In this document: piece by piece, positions 25,550 to 33,531 of the stretch
Position numbering within the stretch: the first letter of the stretch is position 1
Layout: every line of letters starts with the position of its first letter
Assembly: GCA_022825925.1 (NCBI GenBank)
Contig: JAJDVW010000071.1
Coordinates: 1 to 64,000 of the forward strand
DNA length: 64,000 nucleotides
Direction: 5' to 3'
Source: Pseudomonadales bacterium
Lineage (GTDB): Bacteria > Pseudomonadota > Gammaproteobacteria > Pseudomonadales > Azotimanducaceae
Notes under the pieces: model-generated
Database searches by the model: none
The model's input: the letters and a program-made list of their open reading frames with translations, nothing else
What the model was told of the DNA's origin: nothing
Program-made: the position numbers and the translations under genes

Positions 25550-26031
25550 AACCGCAGCAGCCGTGCGTCCAACCGGTCAAGGTCCACCACCCCGATCGCA
25601 TTGAGCCCCTGCATGTGCCCGGCGCACTCGCCCGGGTTGAAGACGAGGTGGTATTCGCGTTGCTCGATGCGCGTGAAGTGCGTGTGTCCGTGCAGCGCGA
25701 GATGGTGCTGCCGACCGAGTACGCCGTCGAACTCGAGCGGATCGTGCACGACCACGATGCGGCGCCCCGCCCACGTCAGCTCGAGCGGCGGGTCCCGAAA
25801 CCGGAAACCGAGCCGCGCGACGGCTTCGTCGAGCGACTCCCGCTCCTGGTCGTTGTTGCCGAAGACGCCGTGCAACGGCGCCTCGAGGTCCCCGAAGACC
25901 TGCAGCGTCTTGGCCTGGGTGATGTCGCCCGTGTGTACGACCGCGTCGACGGCCGCCTCGTTGAAGAGTTCGACGATGCGCCGGCAGTTCTTCAGGTTGT
26001 TGTGCGTGTCGCTGACGACGCCGATGCGCAT
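25546..26031 (-). CDS. YfcE/MJ0936-family metallophosphoesterase
   Basis: The 161-residue protein has the calcineurin-like motif set of small phosphodiesterases: VSDTHNN (metal site), HTGDIT, GNNDQE, VVHDP and HGHTH. The substrate is unknown; relatives hydrolyse phosphodiester model substrates. It is short and cytoplasmic, with no targeting signal. Its 3' end overlaps that of the DUF1499 gene by four bases. The thiolase gene upstream is separated by a dense hairpin array. Confidence 0.9.
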   Translation of the reverse strand: MRIGVVSDTHNNLKNCRRIVELFNEAAVDAVVHTGDITQAKTLQVFGDLEAPLHGVFGNNDQERESLDEAVARLGFRFRDPPLELTWAGRRIVVVHDPLEFDGVLGRQHHLALHGHTHFTRIEQREYHLVFNPGECAGHMQGLNAIGVVDLDRLDARLLRF

Positions 26032-26118
26032 GACTCAGTCCGGAGCCGCGGCCCGCAAAGAAAAGCGCACACGCCGTTGCCGGCGTGCGCGCTCGTTCCA
26101 CTTACCTCCCGAGCGCCC

Positions 26119-26202
26119 CGAGTTGCGCAGCAACTCGAATGCTACGCCGAAGGCGTAGCGCAGTTGCGTAGCAACGCGGAACGCGTCGGCGCAGCCGACG
26201 CG
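26119..26202. repeat. Array of four consecutive hairpins (REP/BIME-like)
   Basis: Four perfect inverted repeats follow one another: CGAGTTGC-GCA-GCAACTCG (26119-26137), GCTACGCC-GAA-GGCGTAGC (26141-26159), GTTGC-GTA-GCAAC (26163-26175) and CGCGTCGGC-GCA-GCCGACGCG (26182-26202). All have three-base loops ending in A. The array fills the gap between the thiolase stop and the phosphodiesterase start, so it may end transcription or protect mRNA ends. Confidence 0.85.
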
Positions 26203-26207
26203 CGCCG

Positions 26208-27356
26208 TCAGGCCGCCGCCTTCTCGAGGATGTGAATCCCGCAGGCGCTGCCGAGGCCGATTACGTGGGTCAGGCCGATGCGTGCGTTCTCGACCTGGCG
26301 CTGGCCGGCTTCGCCGCGCAGGTGCGTCGACACCTCGTAGATGTTGGCGATGCCCGTCGCGCCGAGCGGATGCCCCTTGGAGAGCAGGCCGCCGGAGACG
26401 TTGACCGGGATGCGCCCGCCGAGGGCCACTTCGCCGTCGTCGACCATCCGGCCGGCTTCGCCGTCGCCGCAGATGCCGAGGTTCTCGTAGTGCAGGATCT
26501 CCGCCGTCGCGAAGCAGTCGTGCAGCTCGATGAGGTCGACGTCGTCGGGGCCGAGCCCGGCCATCTCGTACGCGGCGGCCGCGGCCTTGCGCGTACACGT
26601 GTTGACGTCCGGCATGACCAGGTCACGCTCCTGCCACGGGTCCGACGTCAGCACGGAGGCGCGCACCTTGACCGCGCGACCCATCAGGCCGAGTTCCCGG
26701 GCCTTGCGCTCGCTCGCGATCACCGCCGCCGCCGAACCGTCCACGTTCACCGAGCACATCAGCTTGGTGTTCGGATAGGAGATCATCTCGGCGTTCATGA
26801 CCGTCTCGAGGGGCGTCTCGATCTGGTACATGGCCTTCGGGTTCATGGTGGAGTGATGATGGTTCTTCACCGACACCTTGGCGAACTGCTCGAAGGTCGT
26901 GCCGTACTTGCGCGCGTGCTCCATCCCCGCCTCGGCGAAGACCGTGGGCATGGTGCCGGAACCGAGCAGCCCTTCCTTCGGGATGCCCGTGGCGCCGCCG
27001 GCGCTGCCGAGCAGGCCCTTGCCCATCTGCTCGACGCCGACCGCGAGCACCAGGTCGTAGAGCCCCGCCTTGACCGAGGTCCAGGCCTCCCGGAACGCCG
27101 TCGCGCCGGTGGCGCAGGCGTTCGCGCAGTTGACCACCGGAATGCCGGTCTGGCCGATCTGCTGCAGGATGCGCTGCCCGACCATGCCGCTCGACTGACC
27201 CAGGTTGCCGCAGTACAGCGCGTCGATGTCCTGGATCTTCAGGCCGCAGTCGTCGAGCGCCATGAGCGCCGCTTCCGAGCCGAGTTGCGGTACGGACTTT
27301 TCGGGGAAACGTCCGAACTTGATCATGTCTACGCCGACTACGTATGCGTCAGTCAT
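26208..27356 (-). CDS. SCP2-type thiolase / acetyl-CoA acetyltransferase-family protein
   Basis: The 382-residue thiolase-fold protein has the nucleophile region NCANACATGATAF (Cys near 88) and GGLLSKGHPLGATG near the C-terminus with the catalytic His. Such SCP2/lipid-transfer-type thiolases act on acyl-CoA, often branched or steroid side chains, and commonly work with a DUF35 zinc-ribbon protein. One is encoded 55 bases upstream in the same direction. The exact substrate cannot be assigned. Confidence 0.9.
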   Translation of the reverse strand: MTDAYVVGVDMIKFGRFPEKSVPQLGSEAALMALDDCGLKIQDIDALYCGNLGQSSGMVGQRILQQIGQTGIPVVNCANACATGATAFREAWTSVKAGLYDLVLAVGVEQMGKGLLGSAGGATGIPKEGLLGSGTMPTVFAEAGMEHARKYGTTFEQFAKVSVKNHHHSTMNPKAMYQIETPLETVMNAEMISYPNTKLMCSVNVDGSAAAVIASERKARELGLMGRAVKVRASVLTSDPWQERDLVMPDVNTCTRKAAAAAYEMAGLGPDDVDLIELHDCFATAEILHYENLGICGDGEAGRMVDDGEVALGGRIPVNVSGGLLSKGHPLGATGIANIYEVSTHLRGEAGQRQVENARIGLTHVIGLGSACGIHILEKAAA

Positions 27357-27411
27357 TGAACAATCTCCTCCGTGGCGGTCGCCACTTGCGTTGGTTTGAA
27401 GTTATCTGGGT

Positions 27412-27825
27412 TTACCGGGGTTGAAAAAAGTACGACAGGTACGAGTTTCCGTCCCTGTCCTTGCGCCCGAGCGCGTCGTCGTAGACGACCTCGATCGGCA
27501 TGCCGAACTCGATCTTGTCGGGGTCCGGATCGATGTTGATCAGGTTGCCCTTCACCGTCCCCCCGCCGTCGAGGTCCACGATGGCGGAGATGTAGGGAAC
27601 GTCGATGCCCGGATAGGACCGGTGGACGATCGAATAGGAGTACAGCGAACCCGTGTTGGACAGCGTGATGGGACTGAATCCGCCCCGCGCGCCGCACTTC
27701 GAACAGTAGTCACGCTCACCCAGGAACACGGCCCCGCAGGAGCCGCACCTGCTTCCTTCCAGGTATGGATCGCCGTCGTCCGGGATCTTCAGGTAATCCA
27801 CGGCCGGCAATGGTCGCTCGGACAT
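27412..27825 (-). CDS. DUF35 zinc-ribbon/OB-fold acyl-CoA-binding partner protein
   Basis: The 137-residue protein has an N-terminal zinc ribbon with two C-x2-C pairs (CGSC near 27, CSKCG near 41), followed by an OB-fold (LYSYSIVHRSYPG; ISAIVDLDGGGTVKGNLI). In characterised systems it forms a complex with SCP2-type thiolases and brings the acyl-CoA substrate. It lies directly upstream of such a thiolase in the same operon. The ATG at 27825 gives the usual family N-terminus. Confidence 0.9.
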   Translation of the reverse strand: MSERPLPAVDYLKIPDDGDPYLEGSRCGSCGAVFLGERDYCSKCGARGGFSPITLSNTGSLYSYSIVHRSYPGIDVPYISAIVDLDGGGTVKGNLINIDPDPDKIEFGMPIEVVYDDALGRKDRDGNSYLSYFFQPR

Positions 27826-27876
27826 CGAAACCCTTTCCTCGCCTGATGGTCGGGGTACGAGCATACACCGGCCGGG

Positions 27877-29808
27877 TCAGTGCATGAACCCCCTGTCGCG
27901 CAGCAGCTCGAGGACCCGCCCCGCACAGACATCCACGTCCAGCTCCTCCGTGTCCATGACGAGGTCCGGCGAGCCCGGCTCCTCGAAGGTGGCGTTCACG
28001 CCGGGGAAGCTCGGGATCTCGCCGCGCTCCGCCGCCGCGTAGAGGCCCTCGTCGTCGCGTTTCTTCAACGCGTCGAGGGAGGCGGTCAGGAACACCTCCA
28101 GGAACCGGTCGCCCCCCACGCCGTCGCGCATGCGCTCGCGCACGGCCTCGTGAGGCACGACGAACGCCGTCAGGCAGATGAGGCCGGCATCGTTCATGAG
28201 ACGCGCCGTCTCGGCCGCGCGGCGCAGGTTCTCCGAACGGTCGTCCGCCGAGAACCCGAGGTCGCGGCTCATCCCCAGGCGGAAGTTCTGCCCGTCCAGC
28301 ACGGTGGCCAGGCGCCCGAGATCGAAGAGCTTGCGCTCGAGGGCCCGGGCCACCGCCGTCTTGCCGCTCTTCGAGAGGCCCGTGAACAGCACGGTGACCG
28401 GCGACTGCCCGAGGCGGAGCGCCCGTTCGTCCGCCGTCACCGCGGAGGCGGACGCGACGAACGCCCCGTGGGGGGCCTCGTCCCAGTGGGGGCCGCCCAC
28501 CACGCCTCCCTCGGCCGCGATCATCCCCGCGCCGACGGTCACGTTCGAGATGCGGTCTATGACGATGAACGCGCCCATGCCCCGGTTGTCCTCGTAGGGA
28601 TCGTGGACGACGGGTTCGGCCAGCACGAAGCGCACCTGGCCGATCTCGTTGAGCGCGAGTTCCGGCGCCGGGCCCTGCTCGAGGGTGTTGACGTCGATGC
28701 GGTGGCGCAGCGTCCGCACCCTGCCGAAGACCTGGCGTGCGCCATGCTTCACGATGTACTGCCGTCCCGGGACCATCGGCTCCTCGGCCAGCCACACGAG
28801 GGTGGCGTCGAACGTGTCCGAGATGTGCGCCAGCCGGTCCGTGCCCGAGAAGACGTCCCCGCGCCCGACGTCGATCTCGTCGGCCAGGGTCAGCGTGACC
28901 GCCATGGGCGCGAACGCCTCGTCGAGGTCGCCATCCATGGTCACGACGCGCTCGACCGTCGTTGCGAGACCCGACGGCAGCACCCGAACCCGGTCTCCCG
29001 GTCGGACGACGCCGCTCGCCACGGTGCCGCTGTAGCCGCGGAACGACGCATCCGGCCGGTTCACGCGCTGCACCGGCATGCGGAAGCTGCGGAAGCCGCG
29101 GTCGGCCGCGACGTGGACGTGCTCGAGCAGGTGCATCAGCGACGCGCCCTGGTACCAGGGCATGTTCACGGACTGCTCGACCACGTTGTCGCCGTGCTTC
29201 GCGGAGATGGGCACGAAGGTCAGGTCGTCGACGGCCAGGCGCGACACGAAGGCGTCGTAGTCGCGGCGGATGGCGTCGAACACGGCCTCGTCGTAGCCCA
29301 CGGTGTCCATCTTGTTCACCGCGACGATGAGGTGGCGGATGCCCACCAGCCGCGCGAGGAACGTGTGTCGCTTCGTCTGCGTCAGCACCCCGTTCGCCGC
29401 GTCGATCAGGATGACCGCCACGTCGCAGTTGGACGCCCCGGTGACCATGTTGCGCGTGTACTGCTCGTGGCCGGGCGTGTCCGCGATGATGAATTTGCGG
29501 CGGTCCGTCGAGAAATACCGGTAGGCGACGTCGATCGTGATGCCCTGCTCGCGTTCCGCCTGCAGGCCGTCCACGAGCAGCGCGAGATCCATTTCGTCCC
29601 CGGCGCTCCCGGAGGCCTTGCTGTCCCGCTTGATGGCGGCGAGCTGGTCCTCGTAGATGAGCCGGGAGTCGTGCAGCAGGCGCCCGATCAGCGTGCTCTT
29701 GCCGTCGTCGACGGAACCGCACGTCAGGAAGCGGAGGATCTCCTTGCGCTCGTGGCGCGCCAGGTACGCGAGGACGTCGTCGCCGATGGGGTCGGTGTCG
29801 CCCGCCAT
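27877..29808 (-). CDS. cysNC: Sulfate adenylyltransferase large subunit / APS kinase fusion
   Basis: The 643-residue protein joins a CysN GTPase (GSVDDGKSTLIGRLLHDS, DTPGHEQY, NKMD; residues 1-430) to a CysC kinase (GLSKSGKT P-loop near 470, LDGQNFRLGMSRDLGFS, LTAFVVPHEAVRERMR). With CysD it makes APS from sulfate and ATP, driven by GTP hydrolysis, and then PAPS. The kinase P-loop has Lys where GLSGSGKS is usual. CysD is encoded one base upstream (TGACATG). The product may feed cysteine synthesis, sulfation, or both. Confidence 0.95.
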   Translation of the reverse strand: MAGDTDPIGDDVLAYLARHERKEILRFLTCGSVDDGKSTLIGRLLHDSRLIYEDQLAAIKRDSKASGSAGDEMDLALLVDGLQAEREQGITIDVAYRYFSTDRRKFIIADTPGHEQYTRNMVTGASNCDVAVILIDAANGVLTQTKRHTFLARLVGIRHLIVAVNKMDTVGYDEAVFDAIRRDYDAFVSRLAVDDLTFVPISAKHGDNVVEQSVNMPWYQGASLMHLLEHVHVAADRGFRSFRMPVQRVNRPDASFRGYSGTVASGVVRPGDRVRVLPSGLATTVERVVTMDGDLDEAFAPMAVTLTLADEIDVGRGDVFSGTDRLAHISDTFDATLVWLAEEPMVPGRQYIVKHGARQVFGRVRTLRHRIDVNTLEQGPAPELALNEIGQVRFVLAEPVVHDPYEDNRGMGAFIVIDRISNVTVGAGMIAAEGGVVGGPHWDEAPHGAFVASASAVTADERALRLGQSPVTVLFTGLSKSGKTAVARALERKLFDLGRLATVLDGQNFRLGMSRDLGFSADDRSENLRRAAETARLMNDAGLICLTAFVVPHEAVRERMRDGVGGDRFLEVFLTASLDALKKRDDEGLYAAAERGEIPSFPGVNATFEEPGSPDLVMDTEELDVDVCAGRVLELLRDRGFMH

Positions 29809-29809
29809 G

Positions 29810-30712
29810 TCAAAAATAGCCTTCCCGCTTTTTCTGCTCCATCGACCCGGCGGCGTCGAAGTCGATGAGCCGTCCCTGGCGCTCCGAGTACCTGGCGCGC
29901 AGCATCTCCTCGATGATCTCGGGCAGCGTCGCCGCGGTGGACTCGATGGCGCCGGACAGCGGATAGCAGCCGAGCGTGCGGAAGCGGACCATCCGCATCC
30001 CCGGTTCCTCGCCGGGCTCGAGCGGCATGCGGTCGTCGTCGACCATGATCCAGGCGCCGTCGCGGCGCACGACCGGACGCCGGGCGGCGAAGTACAGCGG
30101 GACGATCTCGATGCCCTCCAGCAGGATGTACTGCCAGACGTCGAGTTCGGTCCAGTTCGACAGGGGGAAGACGCGTACTTCCTCCCCGCGGTTGATGTTG
30201 CCGTTGTAGAGGTTCCAGAGTTCCGGGCGCTGGCTGCGGGGCTCCCAGCGGTGGTTCCCGTCGCGCACCGAGTAGACCCGCTCCTTGGCGCGGGAGCGTT
30301 CCTCGTCGCGCCGCGCGCCGCCGAACGCCGCGTCGAACCCATGCCTGTCGAGCGCTTCGAGCAGGGCGTGGGTCTTCATGATGTCCGTGTACTTCCTGCT
30401 GCCGTACGTGAACGGCGTGACCCCGTTGCGCACGCCCTCCTCGTTCGTGTGCACGATGAGGTCGAGGTCCAGCTCCCGCGCCTTGCGGTCCCGGAAGGCG
30501 ATCATGTCGCGGAACTTCCAGGTGGTGTCGACGTGCATCAGCGGGAACGGCAGCCGGCCGGGGTAGAAGGCCTTGCGGGCGAGGTGCAGCAGCACGGAGG
30601 AGTCCTTGCCGATGGAGTAGAGCATCACCGGCCGTTCGAACTCCGCGGCGACCTCGCGGATGATGTGGATGCTCTCGGCCTCGAGCTGCTTGATGTGGGT
30701 CAGGCCGGCCAT
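29810..30712 (-). CDS. cysD: Sulfate adenylyltransferase small subunit
   Basis: The 300-residue PP-loop ATPase has [18 protein letters not shown] (the SGGKDS-like site), the HVDTTWKF strand, HTNEEG and the [15 protein letters not shown] segment of CysD. It forms sulfate adenylyltransferase with CysN. It is the first gene of the cysD-cysNC operon, and a palindrome sits 54 bases upstream of its start. Confidence 0.96.
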   Translation of the reverse strand: MAGLTHIKQLEAESIHIIREVAAEFERPVMLYSIGKDSSVLLHLARKAFYPGRLPFPLMHVDTTWKFRDMIAFRDRKARELDLDLIVHTNEEGVRNGVTPFTYGSRKYTDIMKTHALLEALDRHGFDAAFGGARRDEERSRAKERVYSVRDGNHRWEPRSQRPELWNLYNGNINRGEEVRVFPLSNWTELDVWQYILLEGIEIVPLYFAARRPVVRRDGAWIMVDDDRMPLEPGEEPGMRMVRFRTLGCYPLSGAIESTAATLPEIIEEMLRARYSERQGRLIDFDAAGSMEQKKREGYF

Positions 30713-30765
30713 GGGGCTATTTTAATGCCTGATGCCGCGGGCGAGGCGCTGCGCGTTAACAGATT

Positions 30766-30783
30766 GGGCTATAACAATAGCCC
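30766..30783. promoter_or_regulatory. Palindrome upstream of cysD, possible operator
   Basis: The 18-base inverted repeat GGGCTATAACAATAGCCC has 7-base arms and a 4-base centre, AT-rich against the GC-rich surroundings. It lies between cysD and the divergent TMEM175-like gene. It could be a regulator site or overlap a -10 box (TTATAG on the reverse strand). No regulator can be named. Confidence 0.4.
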
Positions 30784-30999
30784 TCGGGACGGCAACGCGG
30801 GGCGGGGCCGGGTGGCCGAGGGTGGCTGCCCACCCCCGGCTCCCGCAGTTCCGGACATGCCCGACTCGGGCACCCGGTTCCTCGAACCGTGGTTTTCGCG
30901 ACGCGCAACGCGCGCATCCCGGAGACGCCGTTTCCGAAGCCTCGCCGCCGGCAAACCGGAGTTAGCATCCCGACAGTACGGAAGCCGGAGTCCATGCCC

Positions 31000-31752
31000 A
31001 TGACGGACACGACCCCCGATACCCTCCCCATGGAGCGGGGGATGCGCTTGCGCGGCCTCGCCATGACGCGTCTCGAGACCTTCGCCGATGCCGCCTTTGC
31101 GTTCGCGGTGACCCTGCTCGTCGTCGCGGTGGACGACCTGCCCGAGACCTTCGAGGAACTCGAGAACGCGATCAAGAGCATCCCCGTGTTCCTGTTCTCG
31201 TCGGCGCAGTTGTTCGCCTTCTGGATCGCCCACCGCAACTGGAGCCGCGTCTACGGGCTGGACAATGGGGTGGCCGTGCTGCTGACCCTGCTGCTGGTGA
31301 CGGGGCTGCTCGTCATGGTCTTCCCGCTGCGGGTCGTCTACGCGTTCGGGGCGGCGGACCTGTCCGACGACTGGATACCGCCGCCCTTACAGCTCGACCC
31401 GGTGACCTGGGCCGAGCAGTTGACGCTCGTCTTCGTCACCTACGGCATCTCCTGGGCATGGCTCGCGAGCGTCATCGTCGCGATGTTCGCCTATGTCCTG
31501 GTCCGCGGCCGGGCGCTGGCGCTGAACGCCGCCGAACGCAGGAACGCGGTGGCCTTCGTCTCGATGTACGGAGCCATCGCCCTCTCGGGCGTGTCCTCGG
31601 TCACGCTGTCGTTGACGCTCCCCCACGAGCTGCTGCATCTGGCGGGATATCAGTACTTCCTGCTGTTCCCCCTCCTGGCCGTCATTGCGGTCGTCCTGTG
31701 GGCATCGGGACGAAGGGCGTTGCGCGACGCACCCGTCGCGGCGGAGGCATGA
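31000..31752 (+). CDS. TMEM175/DUF1211-family membrane protein, putative potassium channel
   Basis: The 250-residue protein has the family N-terminal signature RLETFADAAFAFAVTLLVV (a FAD variant of the R-x3-FSD filter helix). Further membrane segments follow (FLFSSAQLFAFWIAHR, VAVLLTLLLVTGLLVMVF, AWLASVIVAMFAYVL, YFLLFPLLAVIAVVLW), about six in all. Bacterial members form tetrameric K+ channels. The ATG at 31000 has GGAG nine bases upstream; the earlier ATG at 30994 is too close to it. The gene faces away from cysD. Confidence 0.83.
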   Translation: MTDTTPDTLPMERGMRLRGLAMTRLETFADAAFAFAVTLLVVAVDDLPETFEELENAIKSIPVFLFSSAQLFAFWIAHRNWSRVYGLDNGVAVLLTLLLVTGLLVMVFPLRVVYAFGAADLSDDWIPPPLQLDPVTWAEQLTLVFVTYGISWAWLASVIVAMFAYVLVRGRALALNAAERRNAVAFVSMYGAIALSGVSSVTLSLTLPHELLHLAGYQYFLLFPLLAVIAVVLWASGRRALRDAPVAAEA

Positions 31753-31783
31753 CGGCGCCTGCCGGGGGGGAGGCGGCGGGCCG

Positions 31784-32497
31784 CTATGGGGCGGGGATTT
31801 CCCCCGCGAGCGACAGGAAGCCGGCGGCGAGACGCGGCCCGGCGCCCTCGTCCTCGTGCTTGAAGAAGGCGAAGCCGCGGCTCGCATCCGTCGCGTCGGC
31901 CAGGGCGATCCAGTCACGCAGGGCGTCGTCGTCGTAGGCCGACCGACGCAGCCGGAGGTACAGCCAGTCCGTCGTCGCGAGAAACCCCGGCCTCTCCAGC
32001 TTGCCGTCGTCCGACACGCAGAGCGCCGCGCCGTGCTTCGCGAGGATCTCGGCGGTTTCCCCATCGAACCAGGACGCGTGCCGGAACTCCACCGCCGCCG
32101 GAAGTTCACGCGGCCATGCGGCGAGGAACGCGTCGAGCCGCTCCGCGCCCTTGCGCAGGAACGGGGGCAACTGGAAGAGGACGCAGCCGAGCTTGTCCTC
32201 GAGCTTCGCGACCCTCGATGAGAGGAACCCGACGGCATCGTCCGCGTCTTCGAGCTTCGCGTGGTGCGTTATCCGCCGGGACGCCTTGATGACGAACCGG
32301 AATCCGGCCGGTACCGCCTCCGCCCAGCCCTCGAGCACATGGCTGCGCGGCATGCGGTAGAACGTGTTGTTGATCTCCACGGCCGGCAGCCGTCCGGCGT
32401 AGAAGGACAGCATGTCGGCGGCGGCGAGGTCCTCCGGGTAGAAGACACCCTTCCACGCCTTGTAGCCGTAGCCGCTCGTTCCGGCGAGCCACTCCAC
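31784..32497 (-). CDS. DUF72-family protein (YecE-like)
   Basis: The 237-residue TIM-barrel protein begins EWLAGTSGYGYKAWKGVFYPE and has LSFYAGRLPAVEINNTFYRMP, FVIKASRRITH, LFQLPPF and AAVEFRHASWF, all markers of the DUF72 family, whose function is unknown. It starts 11 bases downstream of the UGSC selenoprotein gene and may be co-transcribed with it. It converges on the TMEM175-like gene. Confidence 0.9.
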   Translation of the reverse strand: MEWLAGTSGYGYKAWKGVFYPEDLAAADMLSFYAGRLPAVEINNTFYRMPRSHVLEGWAEAVPAGFRFVIKASRRITHHAKLEDADDAVGFLSSRVAKLEDKLGCVLFQLPPFLRKGAERLDAFLAAWPRELPAAVEFRHASWFDGETAEILAKHGAALCVSDDGKLERPGFLATTDWLYLRLRRSAYDDDALRDWIALADATDASRGFAFFKHEDEGAGPRLAAGFLSLAGEIPAP

Positions 32498-32508
32498 GGC
32501 GGGACGTC

Positions 32509-33033
32509 TCAGCCGCGGAGGATCGGCACGCCCTGCCGGTACGCGTCCTCGGCCCGGACCCGCAGTTCGTCGAGCGTCCGGCTGCCGATGGGGTGATCCA
32601 CCATGGCGAAGGGATAGTCGGCGAGGCCGAGCGCGCGCGCGATGTTCCGCCCCGTCTTCTCGAACGGGTGCGTGCAGATCACGAGCGCGGGTTTGCCGAG
32701 TTGTTCGAAGGAGATGCCGTCATGCACACTGCACGTTGAACAGCTCCCTCAGTCGCCCACCGCCGTGATGAGGAAGTCCGCCTCCTGGCAGAGCGCTTCC
32801 AGGCGGTCGGGACGGCAGGGATTCCCCGCGTTGCGCTTGTCGAAGAAGCCCACCTCCCGGCAACCGTGACGGTCGGCGAACAGGGCCGCCGTCTCCCGCA
32901 GCAGCACGTCCGCGTTGTGCTTGCCGTTCGTCAGCAGCGCGATGCGCCGGCCCTCGAGGCTCTCGAGGCGCGGCGCCAGGCTGCGCTCGATCGTGGTTGC
33001 GGACCCTCCCGGGTCCATGAGGCGAATGGTCAT
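32509..33033 (-). CDS. UGSC-family selenoprotein, UGA read as selenocysteine at residue 95
   Basis: The frame from ATG 33033 (GGAGG upstream) runs through a single in-frame TGA at 32751-32749 and ends at 32509, giving 174 residues. Around the TGA the protein reads AVGD-U-GSCSTCSVHDG, the exact U-G-S-C motif of a known family in which the first position is Sec or Cys. The downstream half (LGKPALVICTHPFEKTG, YPFAMVDHPIGSRT) belongs to the same family, so the TGA is not a random stop. A 6-bp hairpin with a GUG loop starts 14 bases after the UGA. A redox role is inferred. Standard gene callers would split this into two short ORFs. Confidence 0.85.
32721..32735 (-). promoter_or_regulatory. Candidate bacterial SECIS apical hairpin
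   Basis: On the mRNA strand CGUGCA-GUG-UGCAUG folds into a 6-bp stem (one G-U pair) with a 3-base loop. It begins 14 bases downstream of the UGA codon, which places the loop about 20 bases from UGA, within the range used by bacterial SelB. A lower stem (GGGAG with CUCC) may extend it. Sequence consensus for SECIS is weak, so this is a structural inference. Confidence 0.5.
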
Positions 33034-33104
33034 GTCTCCTCCCTCCGTGGGCGGATCGCGGGTGGATGTCGCCGGCACGCCGACGGTCCGGCCTCAAGCG
33101 TACC

Positions 33105-33478
33105 TCAAACCACGTCGGCGACGCGGGCCGGCAACTCGGGACAGTGCAGCACGGACAGGACGCTGATGCGCTCGGTGACCGGATAGGACTCCTTACCCGG
33201 GCACACTACGTACAGTTGGTCCAGACGCAACGCGTCCACGTTGTTGTACATGCTTCTGCTCTGCTCACCTCGGGGGCTTCGCCCAACACCATCTCCGGGT
33301 TGGCGAGGCGGCGGAGGTCCACCTCCGACTCGAGGTCGAAGAAAGCCGACTCTCTCGTGCCGGAAAACGCCCGCGCCAAGGTGGTCTTGCCGCACTGGCG
33401 CGGTCCGAGGAGCGCCGTGACCGGCGAGCGCGTCGTTGCCCGCTTGATCAGGCGAAGATATCCCTCGCGCGGGAGCAT
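33105..33478 (-). pseudogene. AAA-ATPase (DUF4143-type) gene with internal deletion
   Basis: The N-terminal part reads ITALLGP-type P-loop sequence (ALLGPRQCGKTTLARAF) followed by AFFDLESEVDLRRL, as in the large ATP-binding proteins with DUF4143. Near 33260 it jumps, in another frame, to the family's C-terminal end (LRLDQLYVVCPGKESYP, ISVLSVL). About 250 central residues are missing and the frame is broken. Such ATPases are often mobile-element- or toxin-like; this one is dead. Confidence 0.8.
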
Positions 33479-33490
33479 TCACCTACTCTA

Positions 33491-33529
33491 CCTTGAAAAT
33501 TCGGAGTCCGCATCCGAACCTTCAAGGTT
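33491..33529. repeat. 16-bp inverted repeat upstream of the ATPase remnant
   Basis: Arms 33491-33506 and 33514-33529 match as an inverted repeat at 14 of 16 positions with a 7-base loop. It lies three bases past the end of the CxxC-protein gene and 12 bases before the dead ATPase start. It could be a terminator for the former or an operator of the latter. Confidence 0.6.
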
Positions 33530-33531
33530 AC

